DNA from: Cafeteria roenbergensis
Taxonomy: Eukaryota > Sar > Bigyra > Bicosoecida > Cafeteriaceae
Direction of reading: 5' to 3'
Assembly (NCBI GenBank): GCA_008330645.1
Contig: VLTN01000035.1
Coordinates: 248,001 to 312,000, forward strand
Length of the DNA stretch: 64,000 nt
Shown: piece after piece, positions 39,923-50,300 of the stretch
Position numbering within the stretch: position 1 is the stretch's first letter
Layout: each line of letters opens with the position of its first letter
Notes under the pieces: generated by a model
The model's database searches: none
What the model was told of the DNA's origin: nothing
What the model saw: only the letters and a program-made list of their open reading frames with translations
Program-made: the position numbers and the translations under genes

Positions 39923-40906
39923 ATGGACCTGGCCGCTGCGGGCGACGTGCGCCTCGTGATCCAGCGCCGCAAGCGTTCTCGCGGCCGGTGGGCGGCGGCC
40001 ACCGACGCCGCGCAACGGCCCCTCACCGCAACCCCCCCCAACGAGGACGCCGACTGCATCGGGATTCCCGGCGTCCGGCGCATCGAAAACGCCCCGAAGC
40101 GCGCCCGGCGCGCTGGTGGTCGCAAGTCACCCTCGCCAGTGACCACGAGCAAACAGCAACCGCGGCGGTCGCAATGGGGCTTTCACCCGGCCATTCGGAC
40201 TCTGGACGGCGACATCGCGCTGCTGCGGCCGCGGTTCCGCCTGGCAACCGAGACGGAGATTGCAGACAGCTTGATGGAGACGTGGGGGGACGACGACTCG
40301 CTTCCCGACGTTGATCGCGCGGCCGCAAAAATGCAAGCCGACGCTGACGCAAGCCGGCTCGCACGTGCCCGCTCCCTTCGAGGCTCGCGGAAGGTCCCTC
40401 CCGCTCCCGTGGCAACCAAGACGCAGGCCGTGGCATGCGATGCGCCCTGCCCGGGGGCAAGCACCCCTCGGTCGTCGCCTCGGTCGCACGTCCCAGCCGC
40501 GGAGCCTGCCCGCCTTCACCGCCCCGAAACGCGCAAGCCGCGGTCTCCGCCGGCCCGCTCGGAGTCGCTTTTCCCGCGTCACGGGCAGGCTTCGTCGCCG
40601 CCAGGTGCTTCCCCGGCACCGGCGCCGCGGCCATCGAGCGGCGCGCGGCCTGCGCCCCGCTCCCGCCCCCGGGCTGCCCTGGGCCGCCTCGACCAGCTGG
40701 CGAGCAACAGCCGCGCTGGACCACCGCGCTCGAAGAAGGCCTCCCGTGGGGCCCGCGCGGACAAGCTCCGCAGCCCGGGCGAGAACCCAGGCCCCCGCGC
40801 CGGTCCCGCCGCCAAGGCCGCCGAGCGCCCGACAGACCGCCCTCCCGCGGGCAGATTGCGCGCTCGCGGCAGCACCGTCCCCCGGTCTCTGCTTGCCCTT
40901 TTGTAA
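39923..40906 (+). CDS. orphan basic, mostly disordered protein
   Basis: The predicted protein has 327 residues from an ATGG start (MDLAAAGDVRLVIQRRKRSR). The first 130 residues have mixed, gene-like composition, including GFHPAIRTLDGDIALLRPRF and a predicted helix ETEIADSLMETWGDDDSLPD. The rest is Arg/Pro/Ser/Ala-rich and probably disordered. The N-terminal basic cluster could be a nuclear localisation signal. No family was recognised. An upstream exon is possible but was not found. A stop-poor noncoding frame cannot be excluded. Confidence 0.5.
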   Translation: MDLAAAGDVRLVIQRRKRSRGRWAAATDAAQRPLTATPPNEDADCIGIPGVRRIENAPKRARRAGGRKSPSPVTTSKQQPRRSQWGFHPAIRTLDGDIALLRPRFRLATETEIADSLMETWGDDDSLPDVDRAAAKMQADADASRLARARSLRGSRKVPPAPVATKTQAVACDAPCPGASTPRSSPRSHVPAAEPARLHRPETRKPRSPPARSESLFPRHGQASSPPGASPAPAPRPSSGARPAPRSRPRAALGRLDQLASNSRAGPPRSKKASRGARADKLRSPGENPGPRAGPAAKAAERPTDRPPAGRLRARGSTVPRSLLALL

Positions 40907-41264
40907 GCGGTTTGCGGCCGCTTTTCGCCCTGAGTGACATTGCCACGCTGACTCGTATTGTGCATCTTGGGAGCTCGCCACACCCCGCTGCCCCTCGCGC
41001 CGGAGGCAGCGCACCTCTGTGCGCGTGTCCCGTCCAAGCGAGGCTTGCCACGAGCAGCACCTGCAACGGGTTCTGTGCACAGCAAGGTCGAGCAGCGGCC
41101 TCCGGTCTCTGCCGTGCACCGCCTGGAGTCGGCGGCGCCTCGTGGCTCGCAGCAGTCGCAGCCGAATGTTGCTTGCTCTGCATATATACGCAAGTATTGC
41201 GCGGCGATGGCCCGAAGGAAGGCGGACGCCGCACACCCCGGTCGAGGGCGAGAAACCTGCACCC
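40907..41264. promoter_or_regulatory. promoter region of the aspartate carbamoyltransferase gene
   Basis: This is 358 bp between tandem genes. A TATA-like stretch (CATATATACG, 41181-41190) lies about 80 bp upstream of the ATG and is one of few AT-rich patches in the window, so it may be a core promoter element. Assignment is inference. Confidence 0.4.
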
Positions 41265-42521
41265 ATGGCCGCAAGCGCCCCCGTGGACGCCGATGCCGCG
41301 ATTCTGGCGCCGTTTACGTCAGATGCCGCAAGCTGGAAAGGCCGGCACGTCGTTTCTGTGCAGCAGTTTGATTCGGCGGAGTCCCTTGCGTGAGCTCCCC
41401 AAGGGCCCGTGCTACGCGACTACGGCCCCCAGCCGGCGACGGCCTGGTCAGGGGGCCGGGCTTGGGGCTGTTGGAAGAGCGGCCGGCTTCACCCACGCGC
41501 CCGCGCCGGAGCGTGATTCGATTGCCCTGGCTGTCCCCCGCAGGCTCCCTATCGCCATTGCTCGCGAATGCGGCGAGGCAGTCGAGGCAACGGGGGGAAC
41601 GGAGCTTCTGAAAGGCAAGGTGAGGCTGGCGCGCGCCGCTGCGCAAGGGCTTGCAGGGAGCCGCAGCGCCGCGTGGCGACGCGTCCTGTGTCGCGAGTCC
41701 TGTCTTCGCCCCCCGCCTCACAGGTGTTGGCCAACGTCTTCTACGAGCCGTCGACGCGCACGAGCTGCTCCTTCGCGGCAGCAATGGTGCGGATGGGCGG
41801 CGGCGTGGTTCCAGTGACGGGCTCGACCTCCTCCGTGGCCAAGGGCGAGACTCTGAGCGACACCATCCGAACGATGGCCTGCTACTGCGACGCAGTGGTG
41901 CTGCGACACCCAGCCACTGGTGCCGCTCTGGAGGCCGCAGCGGCGTCGCCAGTCCCGGTGCTCAACGCCGGGGACGGCACCGGCGAGCACCCCACCCAGG
42001 CCCTGCTGGATCTGTTCACGATCGTGTCGGAGCGGAAGGCCGACTCGCCGGACGGGCTCACCGTCACCATGCTCGGCGACCTCAAGCACGGCCGCACCGT
42101 CCACTCCCTGGCGCGCCTCTTGTCCCTGTTCAAAGTTCGGCTCAACTTTGTCGCGCCGCCTGGGCTGGAGATGCCTGCCTACGTCACCGATGCTGTGACG
42201 GCTGCAGGCGTGGAGGTGGCCCAGTCGGCCGGCCTCTGCGACGAGCTCCTGGCCGCCACGGACGTGCTGTACGTCACCCGGGTGCAGAAGGAGCGCTTCG
42301 CAACGCCGGAGGCGGCCGCTGCAGCCAAGGGCTCCTACACCGTTGACAGCGCGGTGATGGACAAGCTGCGCCCCAGCGCTGTGGTGATGCACCCGTTGCC
42401 CCGCGTGGACGAGATCGCCAAGGAGGTGGACTCGGACCCCCGGGCCGCCTACTTCCGGCAGATGCGCTACGGGCTCTTCATGCGCATGGCGCTGCTGCGC
42501 CTGCTTCTGCTCGGCGCGTGA
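41265..42521 (+). CDS. aspartate carbamoyltransferase (stand-alone, CAD-type sequence)
   Basis: Exons 41265-41389, 41544-41619 and 41724-42521 give 332 residues with GTGAG/GCAG introns. It catalyses carbamoyl phosphate plus L-aspartate to carbamoyl-aspartate, the second step of pyrimidine synthesis. Motifs include [35 protein letters not shown] (carbamoyl-phosphate loop, spanning the exon 2/3 junction), [44 protein letters not shown] and [20 protein letters not shown]. The sequence looks like the ATCase domain of eukaryotic CAD rather than bacterial PyrB, yet its length is that of a single domain with no fused CPSase or DHOase in these exons. No transit peptide is apparent, so it is probably cytosolic. 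Confidence 0.95.
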
Positions 42522-42800
42522 GCATGCTTGGGGCCGGCTGCGAGGGCAGCCAGCAAAGGCAGGCGGCGGCATGGCGCGTGCACCGCAAGATGCGACAGGC
42601 GATGATGCTTGATTCGGTTCACGGCAGGCTGACTGCCAAGGCTGGCAGGTTGCTGCGCTGGCGATTCCAAAGCGGCCAGGCGGTGGTCACACACACGCGC
42701 CCCATTCCAAGACTCAAGCAAGCCAAGCCAGTCGGGCGAGGAGCGCGCAGCACAGGCCCGCTCCGGCAACCCCACGGCGTCTCCAAGAGCCGCTGCCGCT

Positions 42801-45800
42801 CTACTCGGAGTCGAACAAGGACTCCAGCCTGCCCTCAAGGTCGGGAGACGCCTCTCTGGGGGGTGCGGGGCGTGACCGGCGCGCAGGGCGCGCCCGGCGC
42901 ATCCGGTGCGCCCGGCGGTCCCGGCGCACGTCGGCCTCGTCAGGGGAGGTGTCGCCCGATGAGTCCGATTCCTCGCTGCTCGGGCTCCCTGAAGACTCCC
43001 CTTCGTCGTCCTCGTCCCCCGTTAGCGCGCTGCCCTCGTCCTCTGAAGTCTCCTCCTCCTCTGAAGGCTCCTCTTCCTCTTCTGGCTCATCCTCGGACGA
43101 GTCCGGGGCGGAGGACTCGCTGCCCGCGCTGCTCGAGCCATCGTCGTCGCTGCCGGAGCCGCTGTCGTCATCCCCTCCCGAGCCGCTCGACGCTTCGTCG
43201 CTTGGCTTCTCAGCGCCACTAGAGGGGATGCCCTTGGCTCTCGCGGCCGTCTCCTCGGCGTCAACGGCCTCGGCTTGCGAGGCCAGCCAAGCGCGAACGC
43301 CCTCAGTGATGGCTCCCACGCCGCTCTCGGCGACCACGTTCGAGGGGAAGACACGAACGACGACGTTTCCGGGCTCCTTGGCAGCCCGCGCGGCGCGGTC
43401 GAACGCGGCAAGGCGCTCGATGCGGCAGCTGACGCCCGCCGTCGGGATGCCCTCCGGGAAGTCCCAGCCGCTGAGCCCAGCGCGCGCCAGCGCCTCCTCC
43501 ATCACCCCGCCAAGCAGAAGCTTCACGAGCGGGCCGCCCTCAGAGGCGTCCTCAGGAACCGAGATGACCAGATGCAGTGCCCGGCGCCACTGCGAGACCA
43601 GCTCCACGCGCAGCCCCGCGCGGAGCGCGCCCTCGTGCACGAGCAGCGCAGCCCGCTCGAACCGCGAGTCCGTGGCCCCCACACCAGTCGTCGGCACGCC
43701 GCCAACGTCCTTGCTGCGGGTCTTGCCCTGCACGGCCACCGGCCACTTGAAGGCCACCTCGACGGCGCCCGCCGAGCCGCCGGACGTGAGCGACGCCACG
43801 AGACCCCGCCGAAGTGCCGCGGTGGGGAAGAAGAGGGGCAGGTTGTCGTCCACGACCGCCGCTGCGCAGGCGCGAACTTCGGCGGAAACGCGCGTGTCTG
43901 CGCCCAGCTCCAGCACCATCCGGCGGAGGCGCGACAGGGTCGTGGTCTCGTCGGTTTCCGAGGCGGCGGCAGCGGGCTCAGCCGTGGGGCTACTCGGTGC
44001 CGTCGCGTCCCGGGGCTCGCCGGCCGCAGCCGCAGCCGCAGCCCCAGCCTCAGCCGTAGGCGATTCGCCGGCCGAAGTTGCAGCCGCCGCACTTTCGCTG
44101 AGCGCCGCGGGGCCAGCTGAGCCGACGCGGCGAACGGTGGCCCTTGCCCGGCGCCGCCTGGCGCCGGGCTTGCGGGCCGCGCCCTTCACATCGAGAACCG
44201 ACTCCGGGGCCGTGCTTGACGCTGCGAGCGGCACGTCCTCAAAGCCGACGACGGACGGGTGCACGCCGCAGAAGACCAAGCGCCGGAGCTGCAGGGACAG
44301 GATGCCCAGCGCGTGAACCAGGCCAGCAGCGCAGGCCTCCGAGGACAGGCCCGCTCCACTGCTGCCGGACACGGCGCCCGCCCGCAGGTGAGAGACGAGC
44401 TCGAGCGCGGCATCGACCGTTGCCGCCGAGGGGTCGGAGACGAACGGGAGCATCAGGGTGGGCGGCTGCGACCACTGCTTGGCGCGCAGGTGCAGGCCGT
44501 GCGAGGCGCCCATGGCCTCGTCCACAATTGGGGCCGTTGCAGCCAGGAGGGGCAGAGCTGCCTCAGCGCCGGACTTGGCGCCGAGGAGGCAGTCGTTGCC
44601 CTTGAGGCGCATGGCAGCGTCGGCGGCCTTGCTGTGGGCCTCCACCCGGTCCAGCCAGGGGGCGGTCAAGAGCTCTGCGTTCGCAAAGAGGCCGTGCACC
44701 CCGTCGGGCACCGGCTTGGTTGACGTGACCACCAGAGACAGCTGCTTGCAGCCGTCGAGCTTGACCACGCACGACTCCGGCGCAAACGCGGGGTGGGAGG
44801 AGTCCAGGCCCGAGTCGAGGAGGAAGGGCCTCGACTCGAACAGCACCTTGTCGTCGCCGAGCACGCGAAGGGTGGCACTCGGTCCGGCGGCGGCGGCGGC
44901 CGAGACATCAGAGGCGGCGCCTGCCGCGGATGCAGAGCCCGCGTCCTTGCTCTCGGCCTCGACACCATCCACGTCCTCCGTGTCCTTGCTCTCGTTCGCA
45001 GCGGGGGCTGCCGCGCTGGCGGCCGCAGCTGTGCCTCCGCCGCCTGCAGCCTTGCGGGAGGCTCCAGGCGCCGCCGCCGCCGAGCCGGGAGCGGGGTCGC
45101 AAAGACCGACCATGCACCGGAAGTGGGTGGCAGACTGGCCAGACACGTCGTAGCTGACCATGGTGCCGGCTGCCGCGGAGCCGAGCACCTCGGCGGGGAC
45201 CTCGTTGCCTCCGGCACCGTTGCCGGTGCCCTTGAGCGTGATGCACACGCCCTGCGTCGCCAGCACCTGTCCCCCGCCCAGGGACAGCGGCGCTTCCATG
45301 TCGCCAGTGCGGTCGGCCAGCCCCAGGGGCAGGGCCTTCTTGCTCCGCTTCTCGTGATTCATTGACGCAAGAGGCTTGGCGATGGCCGAGCCGCCGCTGC
45401 CGCCGCCCTTGGACTTGAACCAGTTGAGCTCGGCCTCTCGCCCGCTCGAGTAGAACTGCACACAGGGGAAGAGCGTCTTGTGCTTGCGAAGGTCCTTGCC
45501 GATGATGCCCTGGTCCTTGCCCCGGATCCAGCACCGCAGGGTGCCTCTGTCCATGTCCAGCTCGAACCGGACCTTGTCCTTGGGATGGATCTTCTCGACG
45601 GAGGCGTCGCTCGAGCCGAAGTTGTACACGGTGCCGTTGAAGCATCGCACAAGAAGGAAGCTGCTCTGGTGCTCGTAGCCAGTGTCCCGTGGGCTGGCCA
45701 CAGACACGCCCAGGCAGGTGCACTCGCCGCCGCTCGAGTCCTCCGTGACCGTCATCTCCCACTGGTGGACGCCGCTGGACATGCCCACGTTGACTTGGCC

Positions 45801-47292
45801 CCAGGTGTCCGAGCTGTTCGAGTAGAGGCGGGATCCGCCGGCCCTGAGGCGCGCCTGCGGGAACGAAAGCGGGTCCGTCGATGCGCGGCGGGCCTGTCGT
45901 CGCACACATGCGGCTGGCCGCGGACAAGCCGGCTCGCGCACTGCCTGGACATGACCGGTCTTACGCTGGAGTGGATCTTTGCGAACTTGGCTGAGACGGG
46001 CGACCAGCCGCCGCCAGCACCCCCCGCTCCTGGGTCCTTGAGGGAAGCGCAGGCCGCGAACGTGGACTTGTTCACCACTCGAACCGTGTCGCGCACGGCT
46101 TGCAGCGCCAACGGAGAGAGGTCCTCGGAAATGCCGGACAGGACCTGCAAGCTCATTCGCATAGACAGACGACAGATTCTCTGAGCGCGCAATCAATTCC
46201 AGACGCAAAGGCGGGGGGAGCAGGCGCGGCAGGAGCAGGCGCGGCAGGCTGCCGAAGCGACTTGCGATCCAGACGGCTGGCCCCACATGCGAAACTCAGC
46301 GGCGCGGCGCTCTCGCTCACGTTAAGAAGCAGCATGCCCACGCTGGCCGACGCCGTGGCCTTATAGAGGTTGCAGAGCGCCAGCATCGCGGCGTCACGAA
46401 GGCTAGAGTCGGAGCCATGGCACGACTCGGCAAGCATCGCCGCCACGGAGCCCACCACGGAGCCCATTTGGCCAGATGCGGGCGGCGGCGGCGTCACGAA
46501 GCGCCCCACAGCAAGCGAGCGCAGCGAGTGCACTGCGTGGTCCTTGCCTGCCTTGGCCGAGCCGGACATGCGGATCACGACGCGCCCCGAGAAGATGCCC
46601 GAGCCAAAGGGCACGACGACCGGCTCCATGAACAGGGATCCGCTCGCTGGCTCGAGCATCCGCACCACCGTGCCGGAGTTCGCGTCCTCGGCAAGGACTT
46701 CCACCGTGGCCGGAGCGCGGCTCTTGTCAAAGGCAAAACGGATGCCGGAGAGGTGCATCGGCGCTGCCAGCGTGAGGAGGAAGCTGGACTTTCCGTCGGG
46801 TAGCTTTGCACTCACCCATCCGCCAAGGGACCCCTGGTCCAAGGCCTGGGCGGCGGCAAACTTTTTGGATTTGGTCGAGCTGGCCACGGCCTTGAGCAGA
46901 GTCGCGGGCACAGTCTCCCCCGAAGGCACGGACGGGGTGCGCAGGTCTCCCAGCATGGACATGGGCTCCACGTCACCGAGCTTCCCCGCAACCGCGCGGA
47001 GCGCTGAGGAGAGGGCCGCCGAGGGCCGCTTGGCGATGGCTGCTCCCAGGGAAGCGAGCATTCGGAGGGCGGCGTCGTGGATCTTGGAGCTCTGGCCCGG
47101 GGGCGAGGCGGCCACAGCGGGCTGCATCGCCAGGGGCACGGGGGAGCAGGCTGCCATGGCCAGCGAGGGAACCAAGCGGGCCGGACGGGCCTGCGAGCCG
47201 AAGAGGCTGTGCCGGCAATTCGCGACATTTTCCGTCCCGCCAGGACCGCGGGCCAGGGCGCGATCGACGAGCGCGCCCGGCCCTGCCGGCAT
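42801..47292 (-). CDS. large SPRY-domain protein with two beta-sandwich modules
   Basis: Exons 46321-47292, 45965-46144 and 42801-45854 (donors GTGAGC and GTAAGA, acceptors GCAG, all phase 0) give 1401 residues. An alternative acceptor at 46180 adds 12 residues. Exon 1 holds a galactose-binding-like (F5/8 or DOC-type) sandwich, from QGSLGGWVSAKLPDGKSSF to HSLRSLAVG. Exon 3 opens with a SPRY/B30.2 domain: SSGVHQWEMTVTEDS, CTCLGVSVA, VRFELDMDRGTLRCWI and KTLFPCVQFY. Next, VSYDVSGQSATHFRCMVGL, LRVLGDDKVLFES and KLDGCKQLSLVVT look like an NPCBM-type module split by a disordered insert. Predicted helices and an acidic Ser/Glu/Asp C terminus follow. SPRY modules in large eukaryotic proteins often serve ubiquitin ligases, but no HECT or RING is present. 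Confidence 0.78.
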
Positions 47293-47396
47293 ACTTGCCG
47301 GCGCACCAACATGCAGAGAGCAGGCTGCAGATCCCCCGGGCCCGCAGCCCCCTGGCCCCCGCCGCCTGGACTGGCACCGTGTCCCGGGGCCCAGCG
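47293..47396. promoter_or_regulatory. 104-bp divergent promoter
   Basis: The shortest start-to-start spacer in the window. It must accommodate both 5' UTRs and initiation sites. The inner sequence includes an imperfect palindrome, GCCGGCATACTTGCCGGC, at 47285-47302, which overlaps the minus-strand start codon. Confidence 0.45.
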
Positions 47397-50300
47397 ATGA
47401 GCGAGCTGCTCTTGCGCGTGCAGCGCGCGCGGGCCGGGGGCGCTTGGGCTGAGGTGGCGTCCCTCGTGCCGGGCACGCTGCCGGCAATTGGCGAGCACCT
47501 GTGCACGCTCCTGTGCGCCCGCGCCGAGGCGCAGCTCTTGAGCCCGGGCGCTGCGCAAGGCGCCGTTCCCAACCGCAACGAGCGCTTTGCGGTCGCCTCG
47601 CGGGTCTGGCCAGCCCTGGTCGACGGCTACGGATGCTCGATGCCTGTGACGGCGCACCACAAGCGCGGCGTCGCGATGTGCGTGCACGACGCCGCCGAGG
47701 CTGTGCGGCGCGACCCGAGTGCTATGGTAAGTGTGCTGACGGGGTGATGCCGCTCTTCCCGCAGTGGGCGCGCGCGCGCGCCTTGCTGCCAGGTAAAGGG
47801 GTCGCTCTTGCCAGTTGCAGCGTTTCCGCCAGCCCCGCCACCCCGCCCCTGCCCCGCGCACGCTCGCCATCGCTCCCGCCCTTGCGAGCGCAGGAGCCCC
47901 TGGCCTTCTTCCTTCTCTTGGCTGACGCGATGAAGCTTCCGAACTCCCTCATCCCGCCCGAGTGCGCGCCGGGGAGCCCGGAGCAGGACCGCTTCGCCAC
48001 TGCGCTCGCCCGCGTCGTCAGCGCAGCAGTGTCAAGCTGCACCCGCTCCACGGCCAGCGCTCAGGGCAGGAGCCTCTCGCCGGGTGCCTCCCAGGCGTCT
48101 GCCACCGTGCTGGCGCCGCTGCCTCCCGCCCACCAGCTCCGCGGCCGCCAGCGACGCCTCCTCGTGCAAGCCCTCGCCTTGGCGGTGGACAGGGGGCTGC
48201 GCGCTGTCGAACAGGCCAGCGCGGAGGGACTGCCCCTGAGCCCCAGGGGCCCCACACCGCCTGGGGGCGTGCCCATGCACGCCGTCCCCGCCTTCGCCCC
48301 GCCGGCGACGCAGAGGTCCTCCGTCGCTGCAGTGGCGGGGCTGTCGCAGCCAGCCCTGTTCGACGTCGTCGTGTGCCTTCACGCCGAGGCGGCCTGCGCG
48401 GCGCTCAACTGCGCCTGCCTGGAGCGCGTTGCAGGCGTGCCTGCCCGCGCGTCGGACTGGCTCGCGATGTGGTCCGCCGCGCCCCCACCCGTGCGCCCAG
48501 GCGCCCTTACCAAGCAGGGCCTGGAGCGCGCAGGCTGGGCGGCCGCAGCCGCCCTTGCAGGCCTCAGCCCCGAGGCTTCCGCGGCCATGGCTTCCGAGGA
48601 CCCTCACGCCGGCGCCGCCGCCTCCCTCGCGCTCCTCCGCCTCCCCGGGCTGCTGCTGAGCACAGGTCTGCACGGGCTGGCGGTGCGCTGCTGCGAGGCC
48701 TTGCTGGCTTGCGAGGGCCGCCTCCCGGCCCTGTCGGAGGCAGCAGGCGGCGTCGTCGACGACACCACCGACGGAGTTGTCCGGAGGCTTCACTCTGCCG
48801 CGCAGGCTGCTGTTGCCCGCACGGCGGCGCGGGGAGGCGCGGAGCCGACGAGGCAGGGCAGGGCGGATTCGGGAGCCTCCGGCTCCTCCGAGCTCGCGGA
48901 CCTGGACAAGGCGGCCCGGAGCGCGAAACCGCTGGCAACCGAGCTGCGGGAAGAGCTTGCGACTCTGCGGGCAAGCGGAGCGCTGCCCGCCTCGACAGAG
49001 GCAGTGGTTCTGGTTGTGACGGGCTCGGCGCCGCAACCGGCCGGTGGCGCGGGCGGTCCGCCGGGGCACGCGCTGCCGGCCTTCGGAGCTGGCGGACGGC
49101 GTACGTCCCGCGCCGGAAGCGACCGCTCGGCAGCGGCCGCGGCGGCGGCTGCGGCTCCGCCGAGCGGCGCGGCCGACAGCGCCCGCAGCCCCGACGACCT
49201 AGTCGCCTCGTGGGTGCTGGACGCGGCTCGGCACTCCTCCCTCGTGCCGTGGCCGGCCCTGTCGCGCGTCTTCGCGCCGCTGCGCCTGAGCCTGGGATCG
49301 GACGCTGCTGCCGTCGCTGAGGGCTGTGGCGGTCGCACGTCTGCAGCGATGGCGGATGCAATGGTCTGCGCGGCGCTTCTGCGCGCTCTGACGGCGTCCG
49401 TCCCTCGCGCCCCCCCGCCGCCCGCGCCCCTCGCGCCCATCCTTGTCGGGTCGTCGGGCGCCTGGGCGCGGGAGGCGCTGGACCTGCTCCTCGGCGCGAT
49501 GCCGGCAGCCCTGCCGCGGCCGTTCGCCAGGCAGCCCTCGCTGGATGCTGCCACCGGATCCCCCGGCATTCGCGCGCGAGACGTCTTCGCCGGAGCAGCA
49601 GAGGCAGCGGGGAGGCTGCGGGCGTCGGGGGCCGGGTGGCTGGCCGCGCCCGTGGCTGCCGCTGCGGCAGCCTCCATCTGTCGCCGGGACGGGACGCCCC
49701 GCCCCGCAGCCGCTGCCTGGCTCTGCGCGGCAGCCCCGGCCGTGTTCGCGGGCAAGCAGTCTGCCCCCTCGTCCCGCGAGGCGCGCTCTGCCATCGGGGC
49801 CTGCATCGCCAGCCTGGCCGTGAGCAGAGCCCGGCAGGCGGCAGCCTCGGCCGCGGCGGCTGCGGGGGCGCTCCGTGCGGCCTGCGTCGGCCTGCCTGGC
49901 AGGCCGGACATCCTTCGCCTGCTCGGGCTCGTGCTGTCGCTGCAGGCGGCATCGCTGGCTGCCTTTGGGGGCGCGCAGGGCAGAGCAAACGCGGCGGAGG
50001 GCGGCGTGCGCCCAGAGGCCGCTTCTGCGGCGGCGGCCGCTGAGGCGCTGCGCTGCCTCGACGACGCGGACAGGCTGCAGGGCGGGAGCCACGGGCTGGG
50101 GCTGGCTGCTGCCGGCGCGGCAATGGTGGCTCTGCCTCCGAGCTGGTGCACCTCGCCCCCGACGCCAACAGCGGGGGATGCCGCTCTCAGGGCAGCAGCG
50201 TCTGCTGACGACGCTGCCCCCCGGGCCCGCACGGTGCCTGCGGCTGTGGTGCGCATGCTTGCTGCGTTTGCTGTGGCCACAGCGGGCACGGGGAAGCGAG

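Noticed and set aside
42801-47292. HECT or RING ubiquitin ligase identity for the SPRY protein
   Set aside because: SPRY plus F5/8-like domains suggested large E3 ligases, but no HECT catalytic Cys region or RING Cys/His pattern is present.
48564-50168. Minus-strand ORF of over 500 codons opposite the Ala-rich helical gene
   Set aside because: It is Arg/Pro/Ala shadow sequence. The plus strand has the consistent start, intron and helical pattern.
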